Both the position numbers and the translations under genes were made by a program. 64,000 nt of DNA from Polytrichum commune (lineage: Eukaryota > Streptophyta > Polytrichopsida > Polytrichales > Polytrichaceae): the NCBI GenBank assembly GCA_950295325.1, contig OX485806.1:26598001-26662000 (forward strand), in the 5' to 3' direction. Below the pieces are notes generated by a model that saw nothing but the letters and a program-made list of their open reading frames with translations, was not told where the DNA came from and searched no databases. Below are positions 48,702 through 60,163 of this stretch, one piece after another. Within the stretch, counting starts at the first letter, position 1. Every line of letters begins with the position of its first letter.

Positions 48702-49297
48702 ACGTTTTCAAAAACGAAAATGAATGTCAATTGACATATACATTTTCATCTAACATGTCACCTCAATGTCGCATGCCTAGTAATACATGTCATTTCAAAT
48801 TTTAAATGTTAATTGACGAGTGACTTGTTCACAAGTCACACTACATGTCAAAATCTAGGTTGTGTGTGTCAATGGACGTGCATTTTATTTTTGTGCAAGT
48901 TTTTGCTTGCATGTCAAATGTCAAAAACTTGCAAAAACTTTGTCAAAAATACACACCGCCCCCAAAACCTCCGCCCGCTTCCACCTTCCGCCAAGTCGGC
49001 GCCTTTACCTGATTTATGTGCACCCTCGATCGCTGCTCCACAATCTGCAACTCCACGTCCCTCGATCCGAACTCCACCCTCTGCTCATCTTTGACAGTCG
49101 GCGAGGGCGTGCATAAACATACACACGGTCCTGCTTCCTCCGAGGTCGTCCACACTGCCGATCAATTCATAAATCAACTTTCTGTGCTGTTGCACTCTGC
49201 ATCATCAAAGTCGTTGGCTTTCTTGAAAGACTTCGTTGTTACTGCCTGGGTCTGCAGTAGTTTTGCATCGAACGAAAATTGTCAAGGATTCATCACC

Positions 49298-50004
49298 ATG
49301 GCAGCTGCAATGGCGCAAATGACCTCCACCTCTGCCGTTCTGGGTGGACTTTCAACATTTACTCCTGCTGCGTCCAGGAAGCTCATTTCTTCCCGTGTTG
49401 CCCCCGGCTGCTCGGTCACCAGATTTTCTGCGGGCCGAGTTCGCTGTGAGGCCGGGAAGGGGTTGCGGGATGTTATTGATGAGAGCACCAAGAAGGAGAT
49501 CACCGAAGCCGAGATTCTAAGGAACCAGGAGACCAATGAGTCCGAGCAGCGCTCCTACTTCGGCGCCAAGCCCACCGCACGGTTCGACCAAGCCGTGGGC
49601 TTCACTCCCCGCCTCGAGATCGAGAGGCGGCCCGAGGCCAGACGGGCGACAAGCCGTTCGTCAGCGTCTTCGCCTTCGACGGTGCGGCCCCGGAGGTGAT
49701 CAACTGCCGCCTGGCCATGTTGGGCATGGTGTGGGCGTTCGTGGCGGAGAAGGCGACTGGGTTGAGCGTGGCGGAGCAGCTGTTCAACCCCAGCACCAGC
49801 GGGTTGGTGTACTTCGTGGGAGCGGTGCAATTGTTTACATACGCATCCGATATCGTGCCCATCATGAATGGTGAGTCCACCGATGCTCGGAGCTTCGGTC
49901 CATTCACAGCTCGCGCTGAGCGATGGAATGGATGGTTGGCCATGTTGGGGTTCCTGTCGTTGGTCATCACCGAGGCGATCCGCGGAGCGCCCATCTTCCA
50001 CTAG
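49298..50004 (+). CDS. Early light-induced protein (ELIP), copy 1, intronless with apparent frameshift
   Basis: Starts ATGGCAGCTGCAATGGCG. The first 60 or so residues are a Ser/Ala/Thr-rich chloroplast transit peptide, then VRCEAGKG and AEILRNQETNESEQ, as in copy 2. Near 49640 the frame breaks. The preceding frame runs to a stop at about 49697, while the ELIP sequence continues one frame over (GDKPFVSVFAFDGAAPE). It then carries three predicted membrane helices (helix I INCRLAMLGMVWAF; helix III AERWNGWLAMLGFLSL) to a TAG at 50002. A one-base deletion in the GCCAGACGGGC tract would explain it. ELIPs are thylakoid chlorophyll/carotenoid-binding stress proteins of the Lhc superfamily. It lacks the intron found in copy 2. 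It is either a recent pseudogene or a sequence error; everything else is intact. Confidence 0.8.
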
Positions 50005-50339
50005 ATGAATAACGACATTGCTGGTGTGCAGAGTGTACCATAAGAGATGTTGTGCAACAATTTTGTAAATCGAGCTTGTAGCTGTAAAGAGTGTGTGATT
50101 GGGCTTGCAAGTAATATATGAACTATTCAGCTTCAATAGAAATTGTATCAGAAGGATGATTGTGTAAGCAATTCCTGTTATTGCAGTTGTTACTGCCATT
50201 CATAATTTTGACCGTGTATATATGATATTCAAATTATCAAAAAAATGTCAACTGTACAGTATACACATTATGTTTGCTGTTTGAACTCGATTCATTAACA
50301 CTACTTGAGGCACCTCTCGCATGCCAGAAACAATCTGGG

Positions 50340-50363
50340 ATATATATATATATATATATATAT
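50340..50363. repeat. (TA)n microsatellite
   Basis: Twelve TA units flanked by GGGA and TCCA, downstream of ELIP copy 1. Confidence 0.9.
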
Positions 50364-51481
50364 CCAAAGAGATCCACGTCATGACAAAGGTGAAGTAGGT
50401 AATTCCCGTCTACATGGCTCTCAAGTTTAACCTTATGATCGGACAATGCGAAGAAAAAATCCGCGCAAGTTTACTCTTTTTCGTGTGCACACGCGACCGC
50501 CTCCCGCTTCTCAAGCGCGGAAGTGTTAAGGTGAGCTGACATGTTATATATGTGGATGTCAATTGGTTCGGTTTTTTCATGTTCTCCAACTTCTACCGAT
50601 TAAATTTATGTTATGAAACTCATGTAACATTTGCAAATCCACGATGAAGCATCAGCAAAAAATCAGATTGAAAATTGGGCCTGCCCTCATTTAGTTGTGG
50701 TTTTCAAAAGTGCATGTTTGTTGTGTACATCGATCATAGAAGTCCCACACTCCAATTTCAACCTTTTTGAGAAATTGAGAAGCAAAATTTGTGTACAGGA
50801 TTATCTTCAATATCTAGCTAGTTCTACATAATACAGCCACTACCTTATGGAAATTTTGAATGAATTCACTCATCTACCCCTCAATCCTTTGGGAAAATCT
50901 TCAGATCAAAACGATAAGTAAACCTGCACGTACAGACGAATCTATAGTTACCCTTGTCTGAGATTACAAGTGTTGCACAATATTCTGCAAACAAGAAGCA
51001 AAAGTACTTCAGTTAAGCCATATCCCGTCATTTGAAAATGAGAGTCCCATTTTGAAACGAGAAAGCTTAAAGACTCAAGGGCTGTTCCGAAATGTCCGAC
51101 GTTTGCCGTGTGCGAGCTGTGTATAACATTCTATTTTGGTTTTCTGTTTCTATGTGCCGCCAGGAGGGGGCTTCAAGAGCTTGAAAGGACAGGAGGGATT
51201 TCTGGCATGCAATTTATCAACTAAAATCCATCAAGATGTTGTGTCCACTCCATGAATTGCACCAACAGCAGGAGGAATGAAAAATGAGGTTAATTCCACT
51301 CTTCATCTACAACTACACCTTGTGGTGCAAATGAACAAAATAAGGGTGCCACATGTATCCCTGCAGATTGAGAGCTTTCGGAAAGTAGCAAAAAGCTCCG
51401 TAAACGAGCCGTGTGTCTTCATTCGATACACATGGGCACATGCAAACTCCTAGATTTTGTCATTCGCAGTCGGGCGGTTGT

Positions 51482-51487
51482 CACGTG
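51482..51487. promoter_or_regulatory. G-box (CACGTG) upstream of ELIP copy 2
   Basis: Perfect CACGTG about 550 bp before the start codon and 370 bp before the TATA box. Further ACGT cores (CCACGTACTGG, CCACGTACCC) follow at about 51699 and 51802. Clusters of ACGT elements are typical of light- and ABA-responsive promoters. Confidence 0.35.
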
Positions 51488-51855
51488 CCATCTGCTATGG
51501 CCGATTGCCGATCGATCGAGAGTTATCTACTCACCTCCTCGTCAAGATCCGGAGCATGCATCTGCAGCGCCCAACTGACAGCCCCCGGATCATCGCCACC
51601 GATTCATCAACACAAACTAAAATATTTCAAGTGGTCAATTTTCCGGCGGGGGCAACTAGTCTGTGTAAGTTTACTTCCTTCCTAGGGCTTTTCCGAACTC
51701 CACGTACTGGAGGCCACGAGAAATCCCAGCCACCGTAGGAATTAGGAAAGTGCAAAGTGTTGAGGCGCCTTGCTGCTGATCTGTCCATGTCTCCAAATTC
51801 CACGTACCCATTCTAAGTCCTACATGGCGCACTCGACCACCCTCAACTTCCAAAG

Positions 51856-51861
51856 TATAAA
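51856..51861 (+). promoter_or_regulatory. TATA box of ELIP copy 2
   Basis: TATAAA in the context AAGTATAAAGCGAC, 173 bp upstream of the start codon at 52034, leaving room for a 5' UTR of about 140-150 nt. Confidence 0.5.
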
Positions 51862-52033
51862 GCGACTTCTGACTCCTGCATTTCCACAGAACAATCGAAA
51901 CCAGCTACCTCCACAGCATCACCCGTTTTACGATTCAGCAATTCTACCGAACTACTCATCGTCTACGTACTACCTGACTCAGAAGAATTCTACTTTGTTT
52001 AGTCTCTTGAGTGTAAATTATTACAGTGTAGCT

Positions 52034-53535
52034 ATGGCAGCCATGGTGTCTCATCACGTCGGAGCAACCACCAAGGTTGGAGGTCTTCAGGCCTTGCCCA
52101 GATTCCAGAGGATCGAGTCCACGGGTGTTGCTAACTCATCGGTGAGCACTCGGCCCAGATTGATGACCTCTCTCGCAGGCAGGGTTAAGTGCGAAGCGGG
52201 GAAGGGTCCGTTCGCAGATGCCAAAGAAGTGGTGGACCGGAACACGAAGAAAAGCATCACCAAGGAGGATATCTTGCGCAACCAGGAGACCAATGAGTCC
52301 GAGAAGAAATCGGTGATGGGCACTGAACCCACGTCTGGGTCGTTCTACCCACGCCCGGAGGTGGAGAGGCGACCAGAAACCGGAAGCAAGTCGTTCTGGA
52401 GCGTCTTTGCCTTCGACGGAGCTGCACCAGAGACCATCAACTGCCGCCTGGTATGATGTTTCCATAGCCTCCACCAATCTGAATTCCTCCATCATATCTC
52501 TGTTCGTACGACAGAGCCAAAAGTCTGAGTTGTTGTTGTTGTTTCGTCTCCACATTTTCCAAATTAAGGCTTACAAGTAGGGTCCAATGTGACATGGGGC
52601 TTTTAGATGTGGGCATGAGAAAATGGAGAAAAACACAAAGAATAATCCCTATTGGTCGAAAGGTAACTTGAACCAACAGGTGGATAGTTTGCTCATAGTG
52701 AGAGAGTGAGAAAACTGACCCCCCAAGTAGAATAGTCACTGCCACACTTAGATGCTTGACAATATTGAAGTTAGGGGATCTTCAATTTAGTTATAAGTCA
52801 TTGCGAGACTTAAATGCTTGAGAAATGGAAGGTGGTCACGGACCCACGCATGAAAAAAATCAGCGTTCCTTAAGAGGAAAGATTTCCTCTTTATTCTAAT
52901 GCAATCACGAGTTTGCATCAATCGAGCTATGTGACTGGGGAAAATCTCCAGGTTTATCATGTCATGACATGGATAACTCTGTTGTCTTTCCTTTGCGAAA
53001 TATAAGTAAGTGATAAGTGGTTTGCGCCACTTCAAATTTGCTGGAGAAGTGGGAGGTGGTTGTGTATCCACTCATTAAGAGATCAACATTCCTCACAAGG
53101 GAAAGATTTCTCCTTTCTACTAGTGCAATCGAGTCTGCACTAGTCGAGCACTAGTCGACCTGTGTGGCCGGGAGAAATCCTCACTTTTATGGTATTATGA
53201 TATGGATAGTTTGAGGTTGATCAATTTTGTTTGTGGCTGTGCAGGCAATGCTGGGATTTGTGTGGGCCATGATTGCGGAAAGAGTGACAGGATTGACAGT
53301 GGTGGAGCAGCTCTCCAACCCTGGCCAACCGGGTCTCATCTACTTCCTAGCTGCGGTGCAAATCTTCACCTACGCCTCCCTCGTGCCCATCATGAGCGGA
53401 GAGTCCACAGATGCTCGTAGCTTCGGCCCATTCACAGCCAAGGCGGAGCGATGGAACGGCCGCATTGCGATGGTGGGATTCTTCGGTCTCATCGTCACCG
53501 AGCTCTTCACCCACGCTGCTGTCTTCGGCCACTAG
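52034..53535 (+). CDS. Early light-induced protein (ELIP), copy 2, two exons
   Basis: Exons 52034-52450 and 53245-53535, joined in phase 0 (CTG|GTATGA ... TGTGCAG|GCA), give 235 aa. Residues 1 to about 52 look like a chloroplast transit peptide; the mature part starts near VKCEAGKG. After an acidic stretch (LRNQETNESEKK) three membrane helices follow. Helix I (FDGAAPETINCRLAMLGFVW) and helix III (FTAKAERWNGRIAMVGFFGL) have the Glu, Asn/Arg and AMxG pattern of the Lhc chlorophyll-binding motif. Helix II (GLIYFLAAVQIFTYASLVPI) lies between. ELIPs accumulate in thylakoids under high light, cold or desiccation, bind free pigment and limit photo-oxidation. The intron falls inside helix I, between INCRL and AMLG. 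The neighbour at 49298 is a tandem duplicate. Confidence 0.92.
52800..53215. repeat. Tandem duplication inside the ELIP copy 2 intron
   Basis: The block at about 52800-52980 recurs, diverged, at about 53040-53215. Shared features are GAGAA(A/G)TGG(A/G)AGGTGGT, TCAGCGTTCCT or TCAACATTCCT, GGAAAGATTTC, GTGCAATC or ATGCAATC, and a final CATGACATGGATAA or TATGATATGGATAG. This duplication roughly doubled the intron. Confidence 0.7.
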
Positions 53536-54524
53536 GTTAATAAGCGGCACAATGAGCATCAATCAATGAGTGAATTAATCAGCCGACATGTAGATACTAC
53601 CATCACATTCTGATTTCAACAGCAATTTGACATAAGACTTGTACAGATTCATCATCCTCTCAGATGTGAAACACTTAGATAGCAGCCATTTTGTCTGTAT
53701 GATTTGTACTAGTCTTTGCATCACTACTTTGCGGTGTAAGATACTATGTGAATATCATTCAGTTTATTTTCCATGTTCTTCAATTTCTACCGACTAGATT
53801 TACACACTGAATCATGTGGTGCATTAGCAAATCTGTGATGAAGCATCAACAAAAATTGGATTGACAATTGCACCTCCCTTGACTTTGTAATGTTCTATCG
53901 GAAGTTGTATGTATGTAGATATTCTGATTGAGTATATTGGTGCTCCTAATTGCTTTCACTTTTGAGAAGTTTGAGGTGAAAACATAGTTCAATCTTTTTT
54001 AAGACACGCGTTTTTATGATGTGTTTTTCTTTTTCTTTTTCTTTTTTGATCTTCACCTATCCACACACCTCTTAAATATAGGTGTCCCATCAAAACAGAA
54101 TTTGAATTAAACTTTGCACTTTGGCGAATGTCATCAACATCGTCAGAACGAGCACTATATAGATGTTGGTCCAATTTGTTGCTCTGTCTCAACAGACAAA
54201 AAAATATTACGTCCACAAGATTGTTAAAATTTTGTTGTTCAAGATTAATTTGAAATGACTCTACGAGTAATTAAAATTCTTTCATCCTTTCCTAGATGTC
54301 TTTTTGTCTCTTCATTACTTACAAAGATAGATATGTCTAATTCAGTATTTGTATTTGATCATGAACAATGTACACCTATATTTGAGTGGTTTATGGTTGA
54401 GTGTGAACCTAATAATGAACACAAAAAAGACATGTTTAGAATAAATAGAGATTGTTTAACATGCTCAAAAATTGCTAATTTAATCTAGATGCAACATCCA
54501 ATGTAAATCGGGGGTATGCAAAAA

Positions 54525-54670
54525 TGATAAGTTAATAACTCCAAGACTCTCCACTTTGACAATGAATAGGATATTCATCCAAACTCCAAAATTTATGAGG
54601 AAAGTGAGGAAAGCGATTAGGGGCGCAATTCACATTTGCTAATCATCTCACATTAACAAATTGTAATTTC
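54525..54670 (+). repeat. Dispersed repeat family with ATGAGGAAAGTG core, copy 3 (partial)
   Basis: Carries CTCCAAAATTTATGAGGAAA and TTTGCTAATCATCTCACATT, the second half of the family. The first half is not recognisable. Confidence 0.45.
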
Positions 54671-55539
54671 CATTTCCTACAGGGGGTGCACCTTTCATAA
54701 CATATATGAGTATGCACGAGTGCACAAAAGGGGTATTAATTTGAACTTTCTCATAATATGTATACATATGTTGCACAAAATATAACTTGTACTTATGTAC
54801 ATGTACTCCAGACCTCTAGAAAATATACAACGTTTGTACTTGTATGGTAGGGTCAGTAGACTTTATGGGATAAGTATTAATAAACCCTCACCCAAGAGCT
54901 GGAATTTTCCAAAAACATGGTAGACAAAAAAAAACAAAAAACAAAAAAAACAAAACAAAAACTCCAAGGTTTGGTTTGTTGGGAGGGCTTGTAGGATGCA
55001 TAGAAAATTTGATATTCGTTGGGTGGAGTACAAGGGTCCAATTGACATGATGGACCGTTCATCAAACATGGAGATCAGTTTATGTTGGTACAAATCATTT
55101 GATGGTAGAACTAGAAACAATAATTGCATTAGCTTTTATGACATATATAGAAGACTTAGATGCTTATGAGTAACATTCAAGGGATGAGATAGGGGTTCAT
55201 TATTATTCAAAAGTATATTTGTATATATATATATATATATATTCTACATATACATATTATCACTTTAACCCCCCCCCCCAAAATATGTATATATATAGGA
55301 GGGTTTTTTAGAATATGTTTCAAACACACGTGATTCTTGGTTTTTAATGAAAGATGCACCCACCATGACATTTATGTGGTCCATTCATATGAACAATGTG
55401 GCTACAAATGTCACTAGAGATTGGCCCCACCTTCAACTACTCCAAATTCATCCGTTACATCCCTAATTTTCAAGAACTCTTTCATTATAAGTCCTCTTGC
55501 GATGTAATGGTTGGTTCTCTCTCTAATCAATATTGCTTA

Positions 55540-55720
55540 AGCATGGTCCAAGATGACACTAAACTACTGGAAGATGGTGGAGAGATACCCAAATCTCAAG
55601 GAAGAGGTTGGCGGTTTGATTCCCAGTTGTAAAATCTCCTCTCTACTTGACAAAAAACTTGTTAGGTCATCAATTGCCTCTTGTGCTTTGGCACTAGCAT
55701 GTCGGCCTTATGTCTGAAAA
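55540..55720 (+). repeat. tRNA-SINE-like repeat
   Basis: Contains GATGGTGGAGAGATACCC and, 40 bp on, GCGGTTTGATTCCCAGTTGT, a plausible polymerase III A box and B box pair, then AAAATCTCCTCTCTACTTGA and a tail. It matches both units at 13424-13790. Confidence 0.4.
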
Positions 55721-57084
55721 TAACAATTTAATTAATTAATTAAAATTTGCTTAAGCATCATGAAATGTCCACCTCTTATTTTCAATGCTCACCGAGCCAA
55801 TGAACGTGCAAAATGAGGTTTTTTTTTATCAACTAGCTCACGACGCAGCTTTAGAGATTTTTTAATCCCTCGATCACTCTCATTTGGCGGACGTTGAAGT
55901 ACCCCATACAAACTTGTAATCAAGCCTAATTAATTAGTTTGAATGCGTATGAATACTTGTGAAAGTAGAGGGCGTTGCCTAAAATATTATAAAATATACA
56001 TACTAAATCATCACACTATTTTAAGTTTCATTTGAGGATGACAAATACAATTTCAAATGGTAAGTCACAAAAATTATAACCTCAATGTTGATGAGGATTT
56101 TATAATGCTTTTGATCTCCAAGTTAATTACATGCTTTATTGATGGTTTCACTTCTGGAATGAAAACTCAATCAATTGCTTATTTTCTAATTAGAAGTGCG
56201 CATATAGATAGATAGATAGATATTGGATTTTAGACCTTGAAGGTGAAGTGCACTCAATATGGGATTTGTGGACAAGCAACCTTCAAGAATGCAAGGGCAA
56301 TGTTTTTTCCAAAGTTGGGTAGGGCATGCAGCAGTGTATGGTGGTTTAGAAATTTTTAGGAAAACTCCAGGGGGTTGCCCTAGCCCGGATTTGCCTCCCC
56401 CTACAACTTCGTAGGGGGTACTTTAACATCCACCCTCTCAGTTACTTATACATGCATTTAAGGATTGGTGTCAATCACCCTGCTCATGACTACATGAACA
56501 CAAAATATGTTAGGGATGCGTCTAGTTTGTGAAAAATATGAATGTCATGAGAAACTAAAATTCATTTACTAATGCAATGTGTACACTCTAAACTCCGTAA
56601 TACCAACCTATTTAATGTCACTCCTTCTCTCATATCCCAAAATCCTAGGGAAACGATGTTCTCAGTTTAACTCTCACTCCTTGTTGTCACATGTCCCTTT
56701 CATTTAACTCAAGTTTTGACATGAGAATAGATCATTGAAGAATTCAAACCACATGCTCGCACGCATCATGGTGTCATCGTTATAATTATTATCATTATGG
56801 TAATGTTGACTTTGTGTCATTCCATAATGTCACATGCTACACTAATTTTTTTTATCACGCATCCATGTTTACCTTACAAAACTCCTGTGCACTTTGGTTG
56901 CGGCAAGCATATATTACATAGTCTAGATTGTACATATGACAAACTTTGTGAATCTATTACTAGCTCACCTCTACATTAGTTTCCTATCAACGAGAAAATT
57001 CCTCCACAATCCTCCACAATCTCCTCATCATCCAAGACAACAACACCCCAACTAATCTTTACTTCACATTGGCATAAGCATTCA

Positions 57085-57246
57085 CATAACATTATTAAGC
57101 AATATGTGTTTGTTCATGTCAGCCCCGAGAATATAACCATGAGATGTTGTGGCTCATTCTAGTCTGAATCCGCACCAACTGCATCATCCCATGGTTATAT
57201 TCTCGGGGTTGACTTGAACGAACACACACTTCTTAATAATGTTATG
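57085..57246. repeat. MITE, CATAACAT-ended family, copy D
   Basis: A 162-bp element with the longest well-preserved stem of the family. CATAACATTATTAAG is at both ends in inverse orientation, continuing through GTGTTCGTTCAAGTCA-like sequence and a CCCCGAGAATATAACCATG stem. It could fold almost completely. Confidence 0.8.
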
Positions 57247-57265
57247 CAAGTGCCTACACTGACAA

Positions 57266-57765
57266 TGTAGGGTCACTTCACACACAAGATCGAGAACCCA
57301 TGACCTTTAGACTTCAAGCACTCTCATTGGTGAAAATGGCGGAGCCAGTCCAAGTTCGCTTCACACTACGCTTGAGAGACCAATGGAGTATGTAAATGCA
57401 AGATGGATGTAAAGTCTTCATGAATTCCTACATGACATCAAATGGATCATGTTTCATGGTCACTTGGATTATTTTCAAAAACCACCTCTTGGAGGCAAGC
57501 CTTACACAAAACTGGGAGACCATGGCACTATGAACGCTCACAACCGTTGATTTATTCTATTCAATCATGTGTGAGGATCCGCATGAATAGAAATTCATTG
57601 ATATAGCATTTGGTTGAGGGCCCGGTAACATATGGCTTCACACTACCCTTGAGGGTCCATGACCACTCTACATGATTTTGGAGGTGTGTTGGGACGGCCT
57701 TTGGACATTTTTGTTTGGGCTCTCACAATTTCATGGTCGCGGCTCTTGGCTCGTGTGTGATTGTA
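57266..57765. repeat. Degenerate relative of the TAA MITE at 11132
   Basis: Left side GGGTCACTTCACACACAAGA and right side GGCTCTTGGCTCGTGTGTGA resemble the ends of the element at 11132-11479. Internal AGTTCGCTTCACACTA and TTCCTACATGACATC also match. It is longer and more diverged, probably an older copy with insertions. Confidence 0.5.
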
Positions 57766-58604
57766 TTCTCTATTTGTGTGTTTCTAAAATTGGAATGTTT
57801 ATATTCTAGGGTCACAATGATAGAGATGAGGTTGGATATCATAACTTTGGTATTGAGGGCCTAGCTTTATGAAATGAGTATTTTTGGGGTGTTTTGTGAA
57901 ATTACCATTTTGTTTGTTTCTACAACATCTACTACACCTATGTTAGGCTCTAAATGTTTGAATTTGAATACGAGGTTTTAACTCTTATCTGGTGAGTTTT
58001 TATATATGGAATTTCTATATATAGGAACGTTCTACACATGTGACCAAGGGCCGTGGGAAACTTTGATTTAGGGTATCTCATGGTCATGGTTGGTGGTTTG
58101 AAGACCATGACCACAAAAAATGCACATTATTTTCTACAAATCTTGGTCGCATGATATAGTGCAAAGCATACTTTGACCAACATGTAGTGTTCTCGATGAA
58201 AATTTAATTTAATATTTGATTAAAAACCGTTGTTTTCTAAGAGTAGATATATTTAGAAATCCAATTTGCTAAAATATCTAAAAAATGATTTTTTTAATAT
58301 CATGATGTTTTGGTAGCAAACATCATCCCGCCAAATTAGGATTGTTGATGCTTTGTGATTGTTCATCGTGACAACAATGGTCGAGAAGAAGTATATGAGC
58401 CCATGGAATGGATTCCAGCCCTCTCATGAGGCCACGTCACATTTCCATTTCTGTCCGTCCGATTCAGAACTTTTTCATGTATGCCATAGATGTTCGTTTT
58501 CAGCTTGTACATCGAGGATTCAGCTTGTAGATGTCTGTCCGATTAAATTTTATTTTCATGTCTGCCGTCGATTTTGAAGTGAAACTTAACCGGAGCTTTT
58601 GGCG

Positions 58605-60163
58605 ATGGATTCAAGGCGTCGTTGCTTTCGTATTTCTGTAAGAAGACGAGGCTTGTCTCCTGTTGGCTATGTCGCGAGTTACAGATTTGTGAGAGGAGTT
58701 CAATACGCCATTGCTCTTGGTTTACTGGACGAAGGAGAAGTTGTTGCAAGAGTCCTTGAGTCCCCTAATCTACCTTTCGCATCAATTGCCAGTGGAGTCT
58801 CTACAGATTCAAGCGAGCCTATCGGTTGTTTGTTTTCTCAGTGGAAGCTCCGGAGACGTAGTGTTGGATGAGAAGCCCGGAGCTGTGTTGATGTTACAGC
58901 GATCTGGGCTATGGTGAGTGAGTGCCCTCCGGAACCTTTCTTTAGGATTTTTATTGCAATTGTTGGGGGTTTGAGATTGGCTATGGCTTTAGGGGTGCTA
59001 TCTTCTCTTACTTTTACGAAAGAAGTTTGAGTAAAACTCAAGGCCATGAAGAGGGCTGATGTGCACAATGTCGTGTCCATTTTGAAGCTCTGTTGTGCAT
59101 TTGAGGTGGACTTGAGGTTGGCTATGGAATGGGTGGTGCTTTGTGCACATTGTTTGTCCTTTTCGGAAGCTTTGTTAAGCATTTGAGGTGGATGCGTTGT
59201 ATTTTTGTGCACTATATTTGAAAATTTGGAAGTAGGTTGATTAAACCCAAGGCCGCAAAGTGGGCTGATGTGCACAATGTCTTGTCCATTTTGAAGCTTC
59301 GTTGTGCATTTGAGGTGGATTTTGAGGTTGGCTATGGCTTGGGTCCCGCTATGTGCGCCCAAATTGCAATAATTGAAGTAGGTTGAGGAATTCAACATCA
59401 TGAATAGGGCTGATGTGGACATGAACTTTTATGAAGCTTAGTTGTGTATGAGAGGTGGACTCATTGTTTCTATGTGAACTGTAATCAAGGTTTTGGAAGC
59501 AGGTTGACGAAATCCAACACCATGAAGAGGGATGATGTGCACAATGTCATGTCCTCTTGTGAAGCTTTGTTGTGGATTTGAGGTGCATTTGAGGTTGCCT
59601 ATGGATTTGGTGTTGCTATGTGCAATTAAATTGTAGATATTCAAGAAGTTTGAGTTAACCCAGCTCCATGATGAGGGCCGATGTGCACTAGGCTACTTCC
59701 ATTTTAAGCTTTCTTGTGCACATGATTTGGATTGGAGGTCGGCGATGGCTTGGATGTTGTTACATGTATTCGAATTGAATATTTTCAAGAAAATTGAGTT
59801 AAGCCAAGGCCATGAAGATGGCTGGAATATCCTAATTTCATTCCAAGTGCACATAGCAACCACCCACGTTATAGCCAACCTCAAATGCACCACAAAGCTT
59901 CAAAATAGACACTTTTCAAAATATATATTTTCCTGTTCGCAGGGACGTTCAAAGTCGGATCATCGGACTTCATCAATTCCTTCTCAGATGCTATTGCACA
60001 TGCGGCATCACTGTCCTTTATTATGGTGACTCGTCTTGGTAAGCACACAACGCTTTTGTATAATTCAAGTTCTGCAATTGGATGCGCATTGTTGCATTTC
60101 GGTAATGGTTTGATGGTGTGGAGCCTCCAAACCCTCATTGCAACCAGGAGAATTGGGAGAGAG
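58605..60163 (+). CDS. Possible unrecognised gene (low confidence)
   Basis: ATG at 58605 opens an 88-codon frame (MDSRRRCFRISVRRRG...) ending at 58871. At 59943-60163, after a good acceptor (CCTGTTCGCAG), 73 open codons contain a hydrophobic stretch (AHAASLSFIMV and AIGCALLHFGNGLMVW) and end before GTAATT; a second donor, GTAAGC, lies inside it near 60040. I could not join the two pieces in phase. The minus strand is also open over the second piece, so even the strand is uncertain. No family was recognised. The sequence between them is a degenerate tandem repeat. Confidence 0.25.
58960..59930. repeat. Degenerate tandem repeat, five to seven units
   Basis: A unit with GGTTGGCTATGGCTTGGG, AAGTAGGTTGA, CATGAAGAGGGCTGATGTGC, ACAATGTC(T/A)TGTCC and TTGTGCATTTGAGGTGGA recurs with irregular spacing of about 120 to 210 bp. 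GGCTGATGTG or a variant occurs near 59054, 59263, 59408, 59529 and 59678. Divergence between units is high, so the array is old. It is not divisible by three throughout and stops occur in each frame. Confidence 0.7.

Larger units (their letters stand above)
44633..49297. other. Intergenic, no gene recognised
   Basis: Downstream of TH2. It contains its 3' UTR, a short imperfect duplication near 44860-44950 (TCCATTATACATT(T/C)TGGAA), the dispersed repeats at 46108 and 47724, and AT-rich sequence. No exon with both splice consensus and coding character was found. Confidence 0.45.
50005..52033. other. Between the two ELIP genes
   Basis: The 3' flank of copy 1 near 50570-50700 (TTCTCCAACTTCTACCGATTA, then ATGAAGCATCAGCAAAAA) is homologous to the 3' flank of copy 2 near 53770-53880. 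A (TA)n run is at 50340-50363. The promoter of copy 2 fills the right side. No other gene was seen. Confidence 0.5.
53536..58604. other. Intergenic, repeats only
   Basis: Holds the 3' flank shared with ELIP copy 1 (53770-53880), an AAAAAC-rich tract at 54925-54960, (TA)n at 55221-55242, a C-run at 55270, a SINE-like unit at 55540-55720, (GATA)n at 56207-56221, and MITE-related sequences at 56584, 57085 and 57266. No convincing exon was found. Confidence 0.45.

Noticed and set aside
49555-50199. 214-codon open frame antisense to ELIP copy 1
   Set aside because: A shadow of the GC-rich ELIP coding strand.
58838-59422. 194-codon open frame on the minus strand with repeated AIANLK...CTSALFM segments
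   Set aside because: It is a translation of the degenerate tandem repeat; unit spacing varies and other units break the frame.
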